DNA of 64,000 nucleotides from Saccharothrix tamanrassetensis (GTDB taxonomy: Bacteria; Actinomycetota; Actinomycetes; Mycobacteriales; Pseudonocardiaceae). This document shows positions 25,196 to 36,200 of the stretch, one piece after another. The notes under the pieces were generated by a model. That model worked only from the letters and a program-made list of their open reading frames with translations, had not been told where the DNA came from and did no database searches. The DNA lies in the NCBI RefSeq assembly GCF_014203665.1, contig NZ_JACHJN010000001.1, forward strand, positions 310,001 to 374,000, given 5' to 3'. Position numbers and translations under genes: made by a program. How positions within the stretch are numbered: the stretch's first letter is position 1; every line of letters starts with the position of its first letter.

Positions 25196-26398
25196 GTGTC
25201 CCCACCTGTTCTGGTTCGACCCCGGCCCGTGCACCGGGCGGCCGACCTGCTGGCCGCGTACCTGCCGGGGTCGTTCTACTACTCGTCGGCACGGGGATCG
25301 CTGCTGGCCGACGGCGTGCACGCGACCGTCCGGGCGCACCACGGCACTCGCGCCCACGCGGCGGCGGAGGTCCTCGACGCGGCGGCGGCGGCCGGCCTGG
25401 TCGAGCCGGTGGTGACCGGTGCGATCGGGTTCCGGCCCGACTCCGAGACCAGCCTCGTCGTGCCGGCCGTGGTGCGCCGGGCGGGTGCGCCCACCGCCGA
25501 CGCCGACGCGCCGCCGGCCTCGTGGTCCACCTCCTGGTCGATCACGCCGAAGCCCGAGTCGGCGGGGTACGCCGACGCCGTCCGCCGGGCGCTGGCCCTC
25601 ATCGACGACGGGGAGCTGCGCAAAATCGTGCTCGCCCGCTGCCTGGAGCTGACCGCGGACGGCCCGGTGCCGGTGCCGAGCCTGCTGGCGCGGCTGGTGC
25701 GGGCGGACCCGGCCGCGCAGGCGTTCGCGGTCGACGTCAGCGCGCCGGGCGACCCCGCGCCGCGCACGCTGGTCGGTGCGAGCCCGGAGCTGCTGGTGTC
25801 CCGGCACGGCGGCGAGGTGGTGGCCAACCCGCTGGCCGGCTCGCTGCCCCGGGTCGCCGACGAAGCCGAGAACCGGCGGCGGATCGCGGCGCTGCTGTCC
25901 TCGGAGAAGGACCGGGCCGAGCACGCGCACGTGCGGACCCAGGTCGCCGAGGTGCTGGGCCGGTTCTGCGTCGACCTGGCGGTGCCCACCGAGCCGGTGG
26001 TGATCGGCACGCCGACGATGTGGCACCTGTCGACGCGGATCACCGGGCGGGTCGCGAACCCGGCCGATCCCGGCTCGTCCGCGCTGGCCCTGGCCGAAGC
26101 CCTGCACCCGACGCCCGCGGTGTGCGGCGTGCCCACCGCCCGGGCCCGGACCGCGATCGCCGACCTGGAGTCGGAGGACCGGGGCTACTACGCCGGGCTG
26201 GTCGGCTGGACGGACCTGTACGGCGACGGCGAGTGGAGCGTCACGATCCGCAGCGCCGAAGTGTGCGGCCGGACGGTGCGGCTGTTCGCGGGGGCCGGGA
26301 TCGTCGCGGGTTCGGACCCGTCGGCGGAGCTGGCCGAGACGAGCGCGAAGTTCCGCACCCTGCTGCGCGCGCTGGGGCTGGAAGGTGCGGTCGCGTGA
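25196..26398 (+). CDS. dhbC: Isochorismate synthase
   Basis: 400 residues from a GTG at 25196 (AAAGGGA upstream). Chorismate-binding fold with [31 protein letters not shown] core, [11 protein letters not shown] and [12 protein letters not shown], the conserved active-site segments of EntC/DhbC. It converts chorismate to isochorismate, the first step to 2,3-dihydroxybenzoate. Last codon overlaps the GTG of dhbE. Confidence 0.9.
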   Translation: MSPPVLVRPRPVHRAADLLAAYLPGSFYYSSARGSLLADGVHATVRAHHGTRAHAAAEVLDAAAAAGLVEPVVTGAIGFRPDSETSLVVPAVVRRAGAPTADADAPPASWSTSWSITPKPESAGYADAVRRALALIDDGELRKIVLARCLELTADGPVPVPSLLARLVRADPAAQAFAVDVSAPGDPAPRTLVGASPELLVSRHGGEVVANPLAGSLPRVADEAENRRRIAALLSSEKDRAEHAHVRTQVAEVLGRFCVDLAVPTEPVVIGTPTMWHLSTRITGRVANPADPGSSALALAEALHPTPAVCGVPTARARTAIADLESEDRGYYAGLVGWTDLYGDGEWSVTIRSAEVCGRTVRLFAGAGIVAGSDPSAELAETSAKFRTLLRALGLEGAVA

Positions 26399-28047
26399 AC
26401 CCCGGCACGAACCCCGGTGTGGACCACGTGCCGTGGCCGGCGGAGGTCGCGGCCCGGTACCGGGCCTCCGGGCACTGGCGCGGGCAGACCTTCGGCGCGT
26501 GGCTCACCGCGCTGACGGCCGCCTACGCCGACCGCACCGCCGTGGTGGGCGAGCGGGACGGGAACCCGGTGCGGTGGACGTTCGCCGAACTGGACGAACG
26601 GGCGCACCGGATCGCCGCCGGCCTGGTCGGACGGGGCATCCGCGCGGGTGACCGGGTCGTGGTGCAGCTGCCCAACGTGCCGGAGTTCGTGCCGGCCGTG
26701 TTCGGCCTGTGGCGGGCGGGCGCGTGGCCGGTGTTCGCGCTGCCCGCGCACCGCCACAGCGAACTGCGGCACTTCGCCGCGCAGAGCGAGGCCGTCGCGA
26801 TCCTCACCGTCGACCAGCACGAGCGGCACGACCACGCGGCCACCGCGCGCGCCGTGGCCGGCGACGTGGCCTCGGTGCGCGAGGTGCTGGTCGTCGGTTC
26901 CCCGGAGTTCGACGACCTGGCGGCAACAGCGCCGCGCGAGCTGCCCGACCCCGACCCGGCGGGCGTGGCGTTCCTCCAGCTGTCCGGCGGCAGCACGGGC
27001 CTGCCGAAGCTGATTCCCCGCACCCACGACGACTACCTCTACAGCGTCCGGGAGAGCGCGCGGATCTGCGCGCTGCGCCCGGACAGCGTGTACCTGGCCG
27101 CGTTGCCGGTGTCGCACAACTACCCGCTCAGCTCGCCCGGCATCCTCGGCGCGCTGCACGCGGGCGCGGCGACCGTGCTGGCGCCGCGACCCGACGCGGA
27201 CACCGCGTTCCGGCTGATCGAGTCCGAGGGGGTGACGATCACCGGCGTGGTCCCGCCGCTGGCCGCCGCCTGGGTGCAGGCCGCGGGGCGCACCGAGCGG
27301 GACCTGTCCACGCTGGAGGTCCTGCTGGTCGGCGGCGCGAAGTGCGGCCGCGAGCTGGCCGAGCGGATCGGGCCCGCGCTGGGCTGCCGGTTGCAGCAGG
27401 TGTTCGGGATGGCCGAGGGCCTGGTCTGCTACACCCGGCTGGACGACCCCGACGAGATCGTGCTGAGCACCCAGGGACGGCCGATCTCGCTCGACGACGA
27501 GATCCGCGTGGTCGACCCGGACAACCCCTCGGCGTCCTCGGCCGACGTGGTGGCTCCCGGCGAGGTCGGCGCGCTGCTGACCCGCGGCCCGTACACGATC
27601 CGCGGCTACTACCGCGCCGCCGAGCACAACGCCACCGCGTTCACCCCGGACGGCTTCTACCGGACCGGGGACCTGGTGCGGTGCGCCCCTTCCGGGCACG
27701 TGGAGGTCGTCGGCCGGGCGAAGGAGCAGATCAACCGGGGCGGCGAGAAGGTGGCGGCCGAAGAGGTGGAGAACCACCTGATGGCCCACCCGGCGGTGCT
27801 CGACGCCGCCGTCGTCGCGGTGCCGGACGAGTACCTCGGCGAACGGACCTGCGCCTACGTCGTGCCGGCCGCGGGGTCCACGCCCACCGCCGCCGAGCTG
27901 CGCCGGTTCGTGCGGGAACGCGGTGTCGCCGCGTTCAAGGTGCCCGATCTGGTCGAAGTGGTGGCAGCGTTCCCGGTGACCGGTGTCGGCAAGACGAGCA
28001 AACGCGAGCTGAGGGCGGCCCTCGCCGCCCTGGCCGAGAAGGGGTGA
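26395..28047 (+). CDS. dhbE: 2,3-dihydroxybenzoate-AMP ligase
   Basis: 550 residues; GTG overlaps the dhbC stop (GTGA). Stand-alone adenylation enzyme: P-loop SGGSTGLPK near residue 197, HNYPLSSPG (the aryl-acid pocket motif of EntE/DhbE), [14 protein letters not shown] and the C-terminal GKTSKRELR lysine. It activates DHB as adenylate and loads it on the aryl carrier protein encoded at 28717. Confidence 0.92.
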   Translation: MNPGTNPGVDHVPWPAEVAARYRASGHWRGQTFGAWLTALTAAYADRTAVVGERDGNPVRWTFAELDERAHRIAAGLVGRGIRAGDRVVVQLPNVPEFVPAVFGLWRAGAWPVFALPAHRHSELRHFAAQSEAVAILTVDQHERHDHAATARAVAGDVASVREVLVVGSPEFDDLAATAPRELPDPDPAGVAFLQLSGGSTGLPKLIPRTHDDYLYSVRESARICALRPDSVYLAALPVSHNYPLSSPGILGALHAGAATVLAPRPDADTAFRLIESEGVTITGVVPPLAAAWVQAAGRTERDLSTLEVLLVGGAKCGRELAERIGPALGCRLQQVFGMAEGLVCYTRLDDPDEIVLSTQGRPISLDDEIRVVDPDNPSASSADVVAPGEVGALLTRGPYTIRGYYRAAEHNATAFTPDGFYRTGDLVRCAPSGHVEVVGRAKEQINRGGEKVAAEEVENHLMAHPAVLDAAVVAVPDEYLGERTCAYVVPAAGSTPTAAELRRFVRERGVAAFKVPDLVEVVAAFPVTGVGKTSKRELRAALAALAEKG

Positions 28048-28051
28048 GGGC

Positions 28052-28720
28052 GTGTCCCTGCCGAAGATCCAGCCGTACCCACTGCCCACCGCGGCCGAGC
28101 TGCCGGCGGGCCGGGTGGCCTGGCGGCCCGACCCGAGCAGGGCGGCGCTGCTGGTCCACGACACGCAGCGCTACTTCCTGGCCCCGTACCAGGGTGCGCC
28201 CGTCCCGGAGATGACGGCCAACATCGCCGCCCTGGTCGCGGCGGCCCGCGCGCACGGCGTGCCGGTGTTCTACACCGCGCAGCCGGGACACCAGGAGGCC
28301 GCCGACCGGGGGCTGCTGACCGAGTTCTGGGGACCGGGCATCGGCGCGGTCATCGACACCGACCCGCGCGCCGCGGACATCGTCGCCGACCTGGCTCCCG
28401 AGCCGGACGACACCGTGCTGGTCAAGTGGCGCTACAGCGCGTTCCAGCGCAGCACGTTCGGCGAGCAGCTCGCCGCGCGGGGCCGCGACCAGCTGCTGAT
28501 CACCGGCGTGTACGCGCACATCGGCTGCCAGGCCACGGCGGTCGAGGCGTTCATGCGCGACATCCGGCCCTTCCTGGTCGGCGACGCCGTCGCCGACTTC
28601 TCCCGCGAACGGCACGACCAGGCCTGCGAGTACGTCGCGCAGCGCTGCGGGGCCGTCACCACCACCGCCGACGCGCTGGCCGCGCTGTCGGCGCCCGTCC
28701 CGGCAGGAGCACCACGATGA
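28052..28720 (+). CDS. dhbB: Isochorismatase without aryl carrier domain
   Basis: 222 residues from a GTG. Isochorismatase fold: LLVHDTQRYFLAPY with catalytic Asp, VKWRYSAFQRS with Lys, and TGVYAHIGCQATAVEAF. It hydrolyses isochorismate to 2,3-dihydro-2,3-dihydroxybenzoate and pyruvate. EntB and DhbB usually carry a C-terminal aryl carrier domain; here the protein ends before it and the carrier is encoded by the next, overlapping gene. Confidence 0.9.
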   Translation: MSLPKIQPYPLPTAAELPAGRVAWRPDPSRAALLVHDTQRYFLAPYQGAPVPEMTANIAALVAAARAHGVPVFYTAQPGHQEAADRGLLTEFWGPGIGAVIDTDPRAADIVADLAPEPDDTVLVKWRYSAFQRSTFGEQLAARGRDQLLITGVYAHIGCQATAVEAFMRDIRPFLVGDAVADFSRERHDQACEYVAQRCGAVTTTADALAALSAPVPAGAPR

Positions 28721-28968
28721 GCAGCACGTCCCCCTTGTCCGCCGACCAGGTCCGCGCCGATGTCGCGGACCTGCTGGGGTGCGACCCCGCCGAGCTCGCG
28801 CCGGACGCGGACCTGCTCGACCTCGGGCTCGACTCGGTGCGCATCATGGGCCTGGTCGAGCGCTGGCGGGCGGCCGGGGCGACCCGGCTGGAGTTCGCCG
28901 ACCTGGCCGAGCAGCCCGAGCTGGGGCACTGGACGGCGCTGGTCACCGGGGCGGGGGAACGCGTGTGA
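28717..28968 (+). CDS. Stand-alone aryl carrier protein
   Basis: 83 residues; ATG overlaps the dhbB stop (ATGA). One carrier domain with attachment motif LGLDSVRIMGL (Ser near residue 41). It receives DHB from the DhbE ligase and presents it to the first condensation domain of the NRPS. The split from dhbB makes the ratio of carrier to isochorismatase independent. Confidence 0.88.
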   Translation: MSSTSPLSADQVRADVADLLGCDPAELAPDADLLDLGLDSVRIMGLVERWRAAGATRLEFADLAEQPELGHWTALVTGAGERV

Positions 28969-29819
28969 GCCGCGTCGACCACCGCCACCGGCACCTGGAG
29001 CGGATCGCCGAGGTGCGGGCGGGCCGGAGCGCGGAGAAGGTGCCCTACCCGATCCGCATCCGCGAGACCGCCGTGGTGCGCAAGGAGATGGTCGGTTCCG
29101 GGCTGCTGCGGGTGACGCTGGGCGGGCCGGGCGCCGCCGGGTTCGAGGCCCACTCCCCCGACGAGCACGTGAAGCTGGTCTTCCCGGATCCCGACGGGAC
29201 GCTGCGCCTGCCGGAGCCGAACGGGCAGACGCTGCGCTGGCCGCGGCCTTCGCCGACCTCCCGCGAGTACACCGTGCGCCGCTACGACCCGGCCGCCGGC
29301 GAGATCGACATCGACGTGGCCCTGCACGACGGCGGGCTGGGTTCGGAGTGGGCGCTGACGGTCGAACCTGGCGAGGTCGTGCACGTCGCGGGACCGCCCG
29401 GCGGGCTGATCGTCCCGCACGGCTACGACCGGTACCTGCTGGCGGGCGACATCACCGCGCTGCCCGCCATCGCCCGGTGGCTGGAGGAACTGCCCCGGAC
29501 CGCCGCGGGCTGGGCGTTCATCGAGGTCGCCGACGCCACGCAGGAGATCCCGCTGTCCGCGCCCGAGGACGTCGAGGTGCACTGGCTGCACCGCGGGGAC
29601 GTGCCGCCCGGGGTGGGCGGCGTGCTGGAACGCGCCGTGCGCACGGTGTCCGTGCCGGAGGGCGAGCGCGTCTACGCCTGGATCGCGGGCGAGGCCGGTG
29701 CGCTCAAACCGCTGCGCCGCTGGGTGCGCGACGAGCTGGGCCTGGCCAAGGAGGACCACGACATCACCGGCTACTGGAAGCGGGGCGTCGCCGACTTCGA
29801 CGACGACCACGACCACTGA
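28965..29819 (+). CDS. Siderophore-interacting protein (ferric-siderophore reductase)
   Basis: 284 residues; GTG overlaps the carrier-protein stop. FAD-binding SIP domain (TSREYTVRRYDPAAGEIDIDV, GPPGGLIVPHG) followed by an NAD(P)H-binding SIP C-terminal domain (YLLAGDITALPAIARWLEEL, VYAWIAGEAGALKPLRRWV). It reduces Fe(III) in the imported siderophore so iron is released in the cytoplasm. The C-terminus is acidic/His-rich (DFDDDHDH). Confidence 0.9.
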   Translation: MSRVDHRHRHLERIAEVRAGRSAEKVPYPIRIRETAVVRKEMVGSGLLRVTLGGPGAAGFEAHSPDEHVKLVFPDPDGTLRLPEPNGQTLRWPRPSPTSREYTVRRYDPAAGEIDIDVALHDGGLGSEWALTVEPGEVVHVAGPPGGLIVPHGYDRYLLAGDITALPAIARWLEELPRTAAGWAFIEVADATQEIPLSAPEDVEVHWLHRGDVPPGVGGVLERAVRTVSVPEGERVYAWIAGEAGALKPLRRWVRDELGLAKEDHDITGYWKRGVADFDDDHDH

Positions 29820-29895
29820 CCCCGACCCCGATCCCCGACGCCTGTCCCCTACCCCTGTCCGACCGCCGATCTCCGCCGAATCACGAGGAACACGC

Positions 29896-30900
29896 ATGTC
29901 CATCGTCAGATCACCCCGACTCGCCGGCGCGCTGGTGCTCGCCCTCGCCGTGGCCACCGGTTGTGGCTCCGGTTCCGGTGACACCGGCGCCGCCCCCGAA
30001 GGCAAGGCCGAGACCAGGGTCTTCAAGGCCGACAACGGCGACATCACCATCCCGGTCTCGCCCAAGCGCGTGGTGGCCACCGGCTACGCGGTGCCCGCCC
30101 TGCTGGAGGCGGACGCACCCCTCGTGGGGATCTCGACGTGGAAGCGCGGCCTGCCGCTGATGACCGCGGAGGACCTGGCCACCTACGAGAAGCTGGCGAA
30201 GGTCGCGGGCGAGTCGGCGGCCGAGACCAACTACGAGGCCATCGCCGAGGCGCAGCCCGACCTGATCGTGATCGGGGTGCCCAAGCCGGTGCTCGCCGAC
30301 ATCGACCTGGCCCGGCTGGAGAAGGTGGCGCCCGTGGTGGCGATCGGCCCGAACGTGCCGTCCGCCTGGCGCGACCTGTCCCGCAAGCAGGCCGACGCGG
30401 CGGGCGCGCTGTCCAAGTTCGACGCGACCCGCGGCGAGTACCAGACCAAGGCGGAGTCGATCAAGAAGAAGTACGCGGACGTGCTGCCCAAGCTCAAGCT
30501 CGCCCACGTCGGCGCGTACGGCGAGGTCGCCAAGGGCAACTTCCAGCGTGAGTTCAACGGCTCGTGGGGCACCAACGTCGCCCAGGACGCGGGTGCGAAC
30601 TACTACGGCCAGGTGAAGGTCAAGGGCGGCGGCGGGCGCGACGTCAGCGAGTACCCGTCGATCGAGGAACTGCCGACGGCGCTCGCGGAGGCCGACGGCA
30701 TCTCGTACTCCGTCAACGCCGACGGCTCGGTCCCGCCGAACGTGAAGTACGTCCTGGACTCCGAGCTGTGGAAGAACCTGCCGGCGGTCAAGGCGGGCAA
30801 GACCTACCCGTTCCGCTACACCGAGGCCGCCACCTACCAGGCCGCCATGAAGACGTTGGACGCGGTCGACCAGGCGTTCGCGCCGCTGCTCACGAAGTGA
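29896..30900 (+). CDS. Iron-siderophore ABC transporter substrate-binding lipoprotein
   Basis: 334 residues; CGAGGAA precedes the ATG. Lipobox VATGCGS. Type III periplasmic-binding (FepB/FecB) fold: PKRVVATGYAVPALLEADAPLVGIS, EAQPDLIVIG, and a long linking helix. Binds the ferric catecholate outside the membrane and docks on the two permeases. Last codon overlaps the permease GTG. Confidence 0.9.
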   Translation: MSIVRSPRLAGALVLALAVATGCGSGSGDTGAAPEGKAETRVFKADNGDITIPVSPKRVVATGYAVPALLEADAPLVGISTWKRGLPLMTAEDLATYEKLAKVAGESAAETNYEAIAEAQPDLIVIGVPKPVLADIDLARLEKVAPVVAIGPNVPSAWRDLSRKQADAAGALSKFDATRGEYQTKAESIKKKYADVLPKLKLAHVGAYGEVAKGNFQREFNGSWGTNVAQDAGANYYGQVKVKGGGGRDVSEYPSIEELPTALAEADGISYSVNADGSVPPNVKYVLDSELWKNLPAVKAGKTYPFRYTEAATYQAAMKTLDAVDQAFAPLLTK

Positions 30901-31895
30901 ACACCACGCGCCGCGGCCGGGGCACGCGCGTCGTGCTGCTGGCCGCCGCGCTGGTCCTGCTGATCGGGGTGGCGGTGATCAGCGTCGGGATCGGCGCGCA
31001 CACCGTCGCCCCCGCCGAGGTCGTGCGGGCGCTGCTGGCCTACGACGGCTCCGGCGACCACACGGTGGTCCGGGACGTCCGGGTGCCCCGCGCGGTGCTG
31101 GCGGTCGGCGCGGGTGCCGCGCTGGCCGTGGCGGGCACGCTGGTCCAGGTGCTGTCCCGCAACCCGCTGGCCGAGCCGGGCGTGCTCGGGGTGACCGCGG
31201 GCGCCGGGTTCGCGATCACCCTGGGCTCGGCCCTCGGGCTGGCCGCCGCCCCGGCCGCCGAGCTGGGGCTGGCGGTGGCCGGCGCGGTGGCGGCCGCGGT
31301 GCTGGTCTACTCGGTCGGGCGCCGCTCGCCGCTGCGGCTGGTGCTCACCGGCGTGGCGCTGAGCGCGGTGCTGGCCGGCGTGTCGCTGGGGCTGCGCCTG
31401 CTGATGCCGACCGTGTTCGACCGGTACCGCTTCTGGGCGGTCGGGTCGCTGGCCGGGCGCGAGCAGGCCCCGACCACGCTGCCCATGGTGGCGATCGGCC
31501 TGGCCGTGGTCGGCGCGCTGCTGCTGAGCAGGCAGCTCAACGCGGTCACGCTGGGCGACAACGTGGCGCACACGCTGGGCGCGAACGTGGCCCGGGTCCG
31601 GCTGTCCGCGCTGGTGATCATCACCGTGCTGGCCGGGGCGGCGACCGCGGTGGCCGGGCCGATCCTGTTCGTCGGCCTGATGGTGCCGCACCTGGCGCGG
31701 CGGGCGGCCGGGGCCTCGGTGCCCTGGCTGACCGCCTTCGCGGCGGTGCTGGGCCCGGTCCTGCTGCTGGTCGCGGACGTCGCGTCGCGCGTGCTGCTGC
31801 CCACCGGCGAGGTGCCGGTCGCCATCGTGACCGCGTTCCTCGGCGGCCCGGTGCTGATCTGGGCGGTCCGGCGGTACGGGACGGTGCCGCTGTGA
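30897..31895 (+). CDS. FecCD-family siderophore permease 1
   Basis: 332 residues; GTG overlap with the binding-protein gene. About nine to ten membrane helices and the FecCD markers VRVPRAVLAVGAGAALAVAG, QVLSRNPLAEPGVLGVTAGA and GLMVPHLARRAAG. Forms the channel with the next gene product (FepD/FepG-like pair). Confidence 0.9.
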   Translation: MNTTRRGRGTRVVLLAAALVLLIGVAVISVGIGAHTVAPAEVVRALLAYDGSGDHTVVRDVRVPRAVLAVGAGAALAVAGTLVQVLSRNPLAEPGVLGVTAGAGFAITLGSALGLAAAPAAELGLAVAGAVAAAVLVYSVGRRSPLRLVLTGVALSAVLAGVSLGLRLLMPTVFDRYRFWAVGSLAGREQAPTTLPMVAIGLAVVGALLLSRQLNAVTLGDNVAHTLGANVARVRLSALVIITVLAGAATAVAGPILFVGLMVPHLARRAAGASVPWLTAFAAVLGPVLLLVADVASRVLLPTGEVPVAIVTAFLGGPVLIWAVRRYGTVPL

Positions 31896-32914
31896 CCGCC
31901 GTGGTGCTGCGCCGGGGCGTGTTCTCGGTGCGGGTCAAGCACCGCACGCTGGTGCTGGTCGGGGTGATGGCCCTGGTCATCGCCGGCGTCGGGCTGCTCG
32001 GCCTGAGCTACGGCCCGACCTGGGCGAGCCCGGCGAAGGTGTTCGCCGCGCTGACCGGCTCGGGCGGCGGCTCCGGGGTGGTGATCCGGGAGTGGCGGCT
32101 GCCGCGGGTCCTCGCGGGCCTGGTGTTCGGCGCGGCGCTCGGCGTGGCCGGGGCGATCTTCCAGAACATCACCCGCAACCCCATGGGCAGCCCGGACATC
32201 ATCGGGCTCGACGCGGGCGCGTACACCGGGGCGCTGGTCGCGATCACCGTGCTGTCCGGCACGTCGGCGCAGCTGACGACCGGCTCGGTGGTGGGCGGCG
32301 TGCTCGCCGCGGCGGCGGTCTACCTGCTCTCCCTGGGCGGCAGCCAGTCCGGGCTGCGACTGGTCGTGATCGGCATCGCGGTCAACGCGATCCTGACCGC
32401 GGTCAACTCGTGGATCGTGCTGCGCGCCGAACTGGAGATCGCCATCGCCGCCGTGGGGTGGAGCGCGGGCTCCCTCAACGGCGTCGACTGGGAGGACCTG
32501 CGGATCCCGTTCGCGGTGATCACCGTGCTGCTGGCGGTGCTGGCCACCCGCGCCCCCGCGCTGCACCAGTCCGCACTGGGCACGGCCGTCGCGGTGACCA
32601 CCGGGGTCCGGGTCGAGCGGCTGCGGCTGCAACTGGTGCTGATCGGCGTCGGCTGCACCGCGACGGTGACCGCCGTGGCCGGGCCCATCGCGTTCATCGC
32701 GCTGGCCGCGCCGCAGATCGGTCGTCGGCTGGCCGGTGCGCCCGGCGTGCCGCTGCTGCCCGCCGCGCTGGTCGGCGCGGTGCTGCTGCAGGGCGCCGAC
32801 CTGGTCGCCCAACTGCTGCTGGCGCCCGTCTCGCTCCCGGTGGGCGTGGTCAGCACCGCGATCGGCGGGTGCTACCTGATCTGGTTGCTCGCCAAGGAGG
32901 TGCGGCGATCGTGA
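31892..32914 (+). CDS. FecCD-family siderophore permease 2
   Basis: 340 residues; GTG overlaps the stop of permease 1. Motifs WRLPRVLAGLVFGAALGVAGAI, QNITRNPMGSPDIIGLDAGA and FIALAAPQIGRRLAG. The usual next gene in such operons is the FepC/FecE ATPase, but it is absent here. The stop overlaps the GTG of a small repeat-rich frame. Confidence 0.9.
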   Translation: MTAVVLRRGVFSVRVKHRTLVLVGVMALVIAGVGLLGLSYGPTWASPAKVFAALTGSGGGSGVVIREWRLPRVLAGLVFGAALGVAGAIFQNITRNPMGSPDIIGLDAGAYTGALVAITVLSGTSAQLTTGSVVGGVLAAAAVYLLSLGGSQSGLRLVVIGIAVNAILTAVNSWIVLRAELEIAIAAVGWSAGSLNGVDWEDLRIPFAVITVLLAVLATRAPALHQSALGTAVAVTTGVRVERLRLQLVLIGVGCTATVTAVAGPIAFIALAAPQIGRRLAGAPGVPLLPAALVGAVLLQGADLVAQLLLAPVSLPVGVVSTAIGGCYLIWLLAKEVRRS

Positions 32915-33282
32915 CCGCACCTCCCGCCGGGGGCTTACCCCTCGACGACCGCCGGAGTGCGCCGGCGGCCCATGAGGGCGCCGGTCCGGCCGCCCGGCAC
33001 CCCGGCCTGCGCCGAGGACGTCCGGATCCGGCCGCCGGCCGCCGCCTTCCCCCAGTCGCCGCTGTCCACCCGGTCACCGACGCCCTACCGGTCGCCGCTG
33101 TCCACCCGGTCGCCGCTGTCCACCCGGTCACCGCTGCCCACCCGGTCACCGCTGCCCACCCGGTCACCGCTGCCCACCCGGTCGCCGCTGCCCTGCCGGT
33201 CGGCGCTGCCCTGCCGGTCGGCGCTGTCCACCCCGGTCGGCGCGGACCGCGTGGCCGAACCCCTGAGAACCTAGGAGCGTGA
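32911..33282 (+). CDS. Small Ala/Pro/Val/His repeat ORF between permease and NRPS
   Basis: A frame of 123 codons starts with a GTG that overlaps the permease stop (GTGA) and ends one base before the NRPS start codon. It has good G/C third-position bias. The N-terminal half is Pro/Ala/Arg-rich without recognisable domain; residues about 49-108 repeat VTAAHP-like hexapeptides encoded by 18-bp tandem units. It may be a true coupled small protein, or a translated spacer that keeps ribosomes moving to the NRPS gene. No signal peptide or membrane helix. Could also be non-functional. Confidence 0.4.
   Translation: MTAPPAGGLPLDDRRSAPAAHEGAGPAARHPGLRRGRPDPAAGRRLPPVAAVHPVTDALPVAAVHPVAAVHPVTAAHPVTAAHPVTAAHPVAAALPVGAALPVGAVHPGRRGPRGRTPENLGA
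33055..33234. repeat. Ten 18-bp tandem repeats upstream of the NRPS gene
   Basis: Ten adjacent units of 18 bases with consensus near GTCACCGCTGCCCACCCG. The period keeps reading frames. There are no spacers between units, so this is a minisatellite and not a CRISPR array. It ends 50 bases before the NRPS start. Confidence 0.85.
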
Positions 33283-33283
33283 G

Positions 33284-36200
33284 TTGAGCACCGCCCACGT
33301 CCAGCCCCGCACCACCGCGGCCGCACCGGTCGACACGGTCTTCGAGCTGACCAGCGCCCAACTGGGCATCTGGCACGCGCAGCGACTGGAGCCGGACTCG
33401 CCGTACTACCTGGTCGGCGACGTGGTGGAGATCTCCGGCCCGGAGCCGGTCGACACCCGGCTGCTGGCCGAGGCGATCCGCGCCACCACCGAGGAAGCGG
33501 AGAGCCTGCGGCTGCGGGTCTTCGACACGCCGGCCGGGCCGCGCCAGGAGGTCCGCGACGATCCCGTCGGGCTGCCCGGGGTGGTCGACCTGAGCGGCGA
33601 ACCCGATCCGGTCGCCGCCGCGCACGCGCTGGTGGACGCCGAACGGCAGCGCGTCGCCGAGGAGTGCCGGGGGATGGTGGACCGGGAGCTGTTCTCGCAC
33701 ACCGTCATCCGGCTGTCCGACCGCGAGGTGTGGTTCACCCAGCTGGGCCACCACCTGGTCTTCGACGGCTACACCGCCGCCATGCTGGCCCGCCGCACCG
33801 CCGCGCACTACACCGCCCTGGTCAACGGCGACCCGCCGCCGCCGTCCACCTTCGGCCGGTTCGCCGACCTGGTCGACGCCGACCGCGCCTACCTCGGCAG
33901 CGAGCGGTTCGAGCAGGACCGGCAGTACTGGCGCGACCGGCTGACCCCGTTGCCCGAGTTGGCCGACGGCGATGCCGCGACGGCCGGTCCGCCGGAACGC
34001 ACGCTGACCGCGCGCGCCGTGATCCCGTCCGACGAGGTGGACCTGCTGCGCGCGCTCGCGGAACGCGAAGGCACCACCTGGGGTGAGGCGCTGATCGCCT
34101 GCTACGCCGCGTTCCTGCACCGGCTGGAGGGGCGCACGGACGTCGTGTTCGCCCTGCCGTTGATGTGCCGCACGGGCTCCGCGCTGCGCACGCCCGCCAT
34201 GGCGGTGAACGTGCTGCCGCTGCGGGTCGAGGTCCGGGGCGGCGACGGGCTGGGCGAGCTGAGCAGGCGGGTCGCGGTGGCGATGCGCGAGATGCGGTCC
34301 CACCAGCGCTACCGGGGCGAGAACCTGCCGAAGGACCTGGCCGTGCCCGGCGCGGGCGCGCTGCTGCACGGACGGGGCGTCAACCTCAAGGCGTTCGACC
34401 TGGCGATCGACTTCGCGGGTGCGACGGGTGTGCTGCGCAACGTCGCGGGCGGGCCGCCGGAGGACATGGGGCTGAGCGTGCTGCCGACCGGGGACGGCGG
34501 TCTGCTGCTGGGTTTCGAGGTCGACGCGCGCACCCACGACCAGGCCGCGGTCGAGCGCAAGCTGACCGCGCTGCGCCGGCTGCTGGTCGCGTTGAGCGGA
34601 CCCGACTCCCCCGCCATCGGCCGGGTCGAGCTGGTCGGGCGCGACGAGCGGGCCGCGCTGCTGGCCCAGTGGGCGACGCCCGCGCTGCCCGGCGTGCCGC
34701 GGGACGTGCCCGCCCTGCTGGACGAGCTGGTCACCGCCCGGCCGGGGCAGACCGCGCTGGCGCACGGCGCCGACCGGCTGACCACCGAGGACCTGGTCGG
34801 ACGGGTGCACCGGCTGGCGAGGTTGTTGCGGGACAGGGGGATCGGGCCGGACGACATCGTCGCGCTCGCGCTCCCCCGCTCGGTCGGGATGGTCGTCGCC
34901 CTGCTCGCGGTCCTGGACGCCGGCGCGGCCTTCCTGCCGCTGGACGTCGAACACCCGCCCGAGCGGCTGCGCGAACTGGTCGCCGACGCCGGTTCGGCCC
35001 TCGTCCTGGCGGTCGGGGCAACGGCCGACATCGCGCCCGAGACCGTTCCCCGCGTCCTGCTCGACGCCCCCGACACGTCCGCGGAACTGTCGTACCTGTC
35101 CGACGCGCCACTGTCCACTGTGGAGCTCGCCGCGCCGCGCGACGCCGAGCACCTCGCCTACGTCATCCACACCTCCGGGTCGACCGGCCGCCCCAAGGGC
35201 GTGCTGGGTCGGGCCGGCGGCCTCGCCGCACTGCTGCACCACCACCGGTCGACCACGGTCGCCGAGGCGGAACGGACCGCGGGCAGGCGGCTGCGGGTCG
35301 CCCACACGTACTCGTTCGCCTTCGACTCGGCGCTCGACCAGCTGATGTGGCTGCTGTGCGGGCACGAGCTGCACCTCTACGACGCCGAGCTGACCCGTGA
35401 CGCCGAGGCGCTGCTGGCCGCCTACACCCGCGACCGGATCGACGTCGTGGACACCACGCCGTCGATGGCGGCCCCGCTGGTGGAGGCGGGTCTGCTGGAC
35501 TCCGACCACCGCCCGGTGCTGCTCGTGCTGGGCGGCGAGGCCACACCGCCCGCGCTGTGGCGGCGCGTCGCCGCGTCCGGTGTCACCGCGCGCAACATGT
35601 ACGGCCCCACCGAGGCCGCCGTGGACAGCACCACCGCCCGCATCGACGGCGACGCGCCGACCATCGGCTTCCCGTTGGCGGGCACCCGGATCTACCTGCT
35701 GGACAACGCCTTGCAGCCGGTGCCGCCCGGCTCGCGCGGCGAGCTGTACCTGGCCGGGCCGCACCTGGCCCGCGGCTACCTGGGACGGCCGGCGGCGACC
35801 GCCGAGCGGTTCGTGCCGGACCCGTTCGCGGGCCGCGGTGCGCGGATGTACCGCACCGGCGACCTGGCCCGGTGGGTGCCCGGCCGGGGCGTGGAGTTCC
35901 TGGGACGGCACGACGGCCAGGTCAAGATCCGCGGCCACCGCGTGGAGGTCGGCGAGGTGGAGGCCGCGCTGGGGGCGCTGGCCGGGGTGAGCGCGGCGGC
36001 GGCCGTGGTCCGCACCGACGCCGGGACGCCCCGGCTGGTCGGGTACGTGGTGCCGGCGGCCGGTGTCGTGGTCAGCCCCGAGTCGGTGCGGTCCACGCTC
36101 GCCGAGCGGCTGCCCGACCACCTCGTGCCGGCGGCGGTCGTCGTGCTGGACGAGCTGCCGGTCACGGTCAACGGCAAGCTGGACCGGGCCGCGCTGCCGG

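Noticed and set aside
33055-33234. Possible CRISPR array
   Set aside because: The 18-bp units touch each other with no unique spacers and there are no cas genes. It is a minisatellite.
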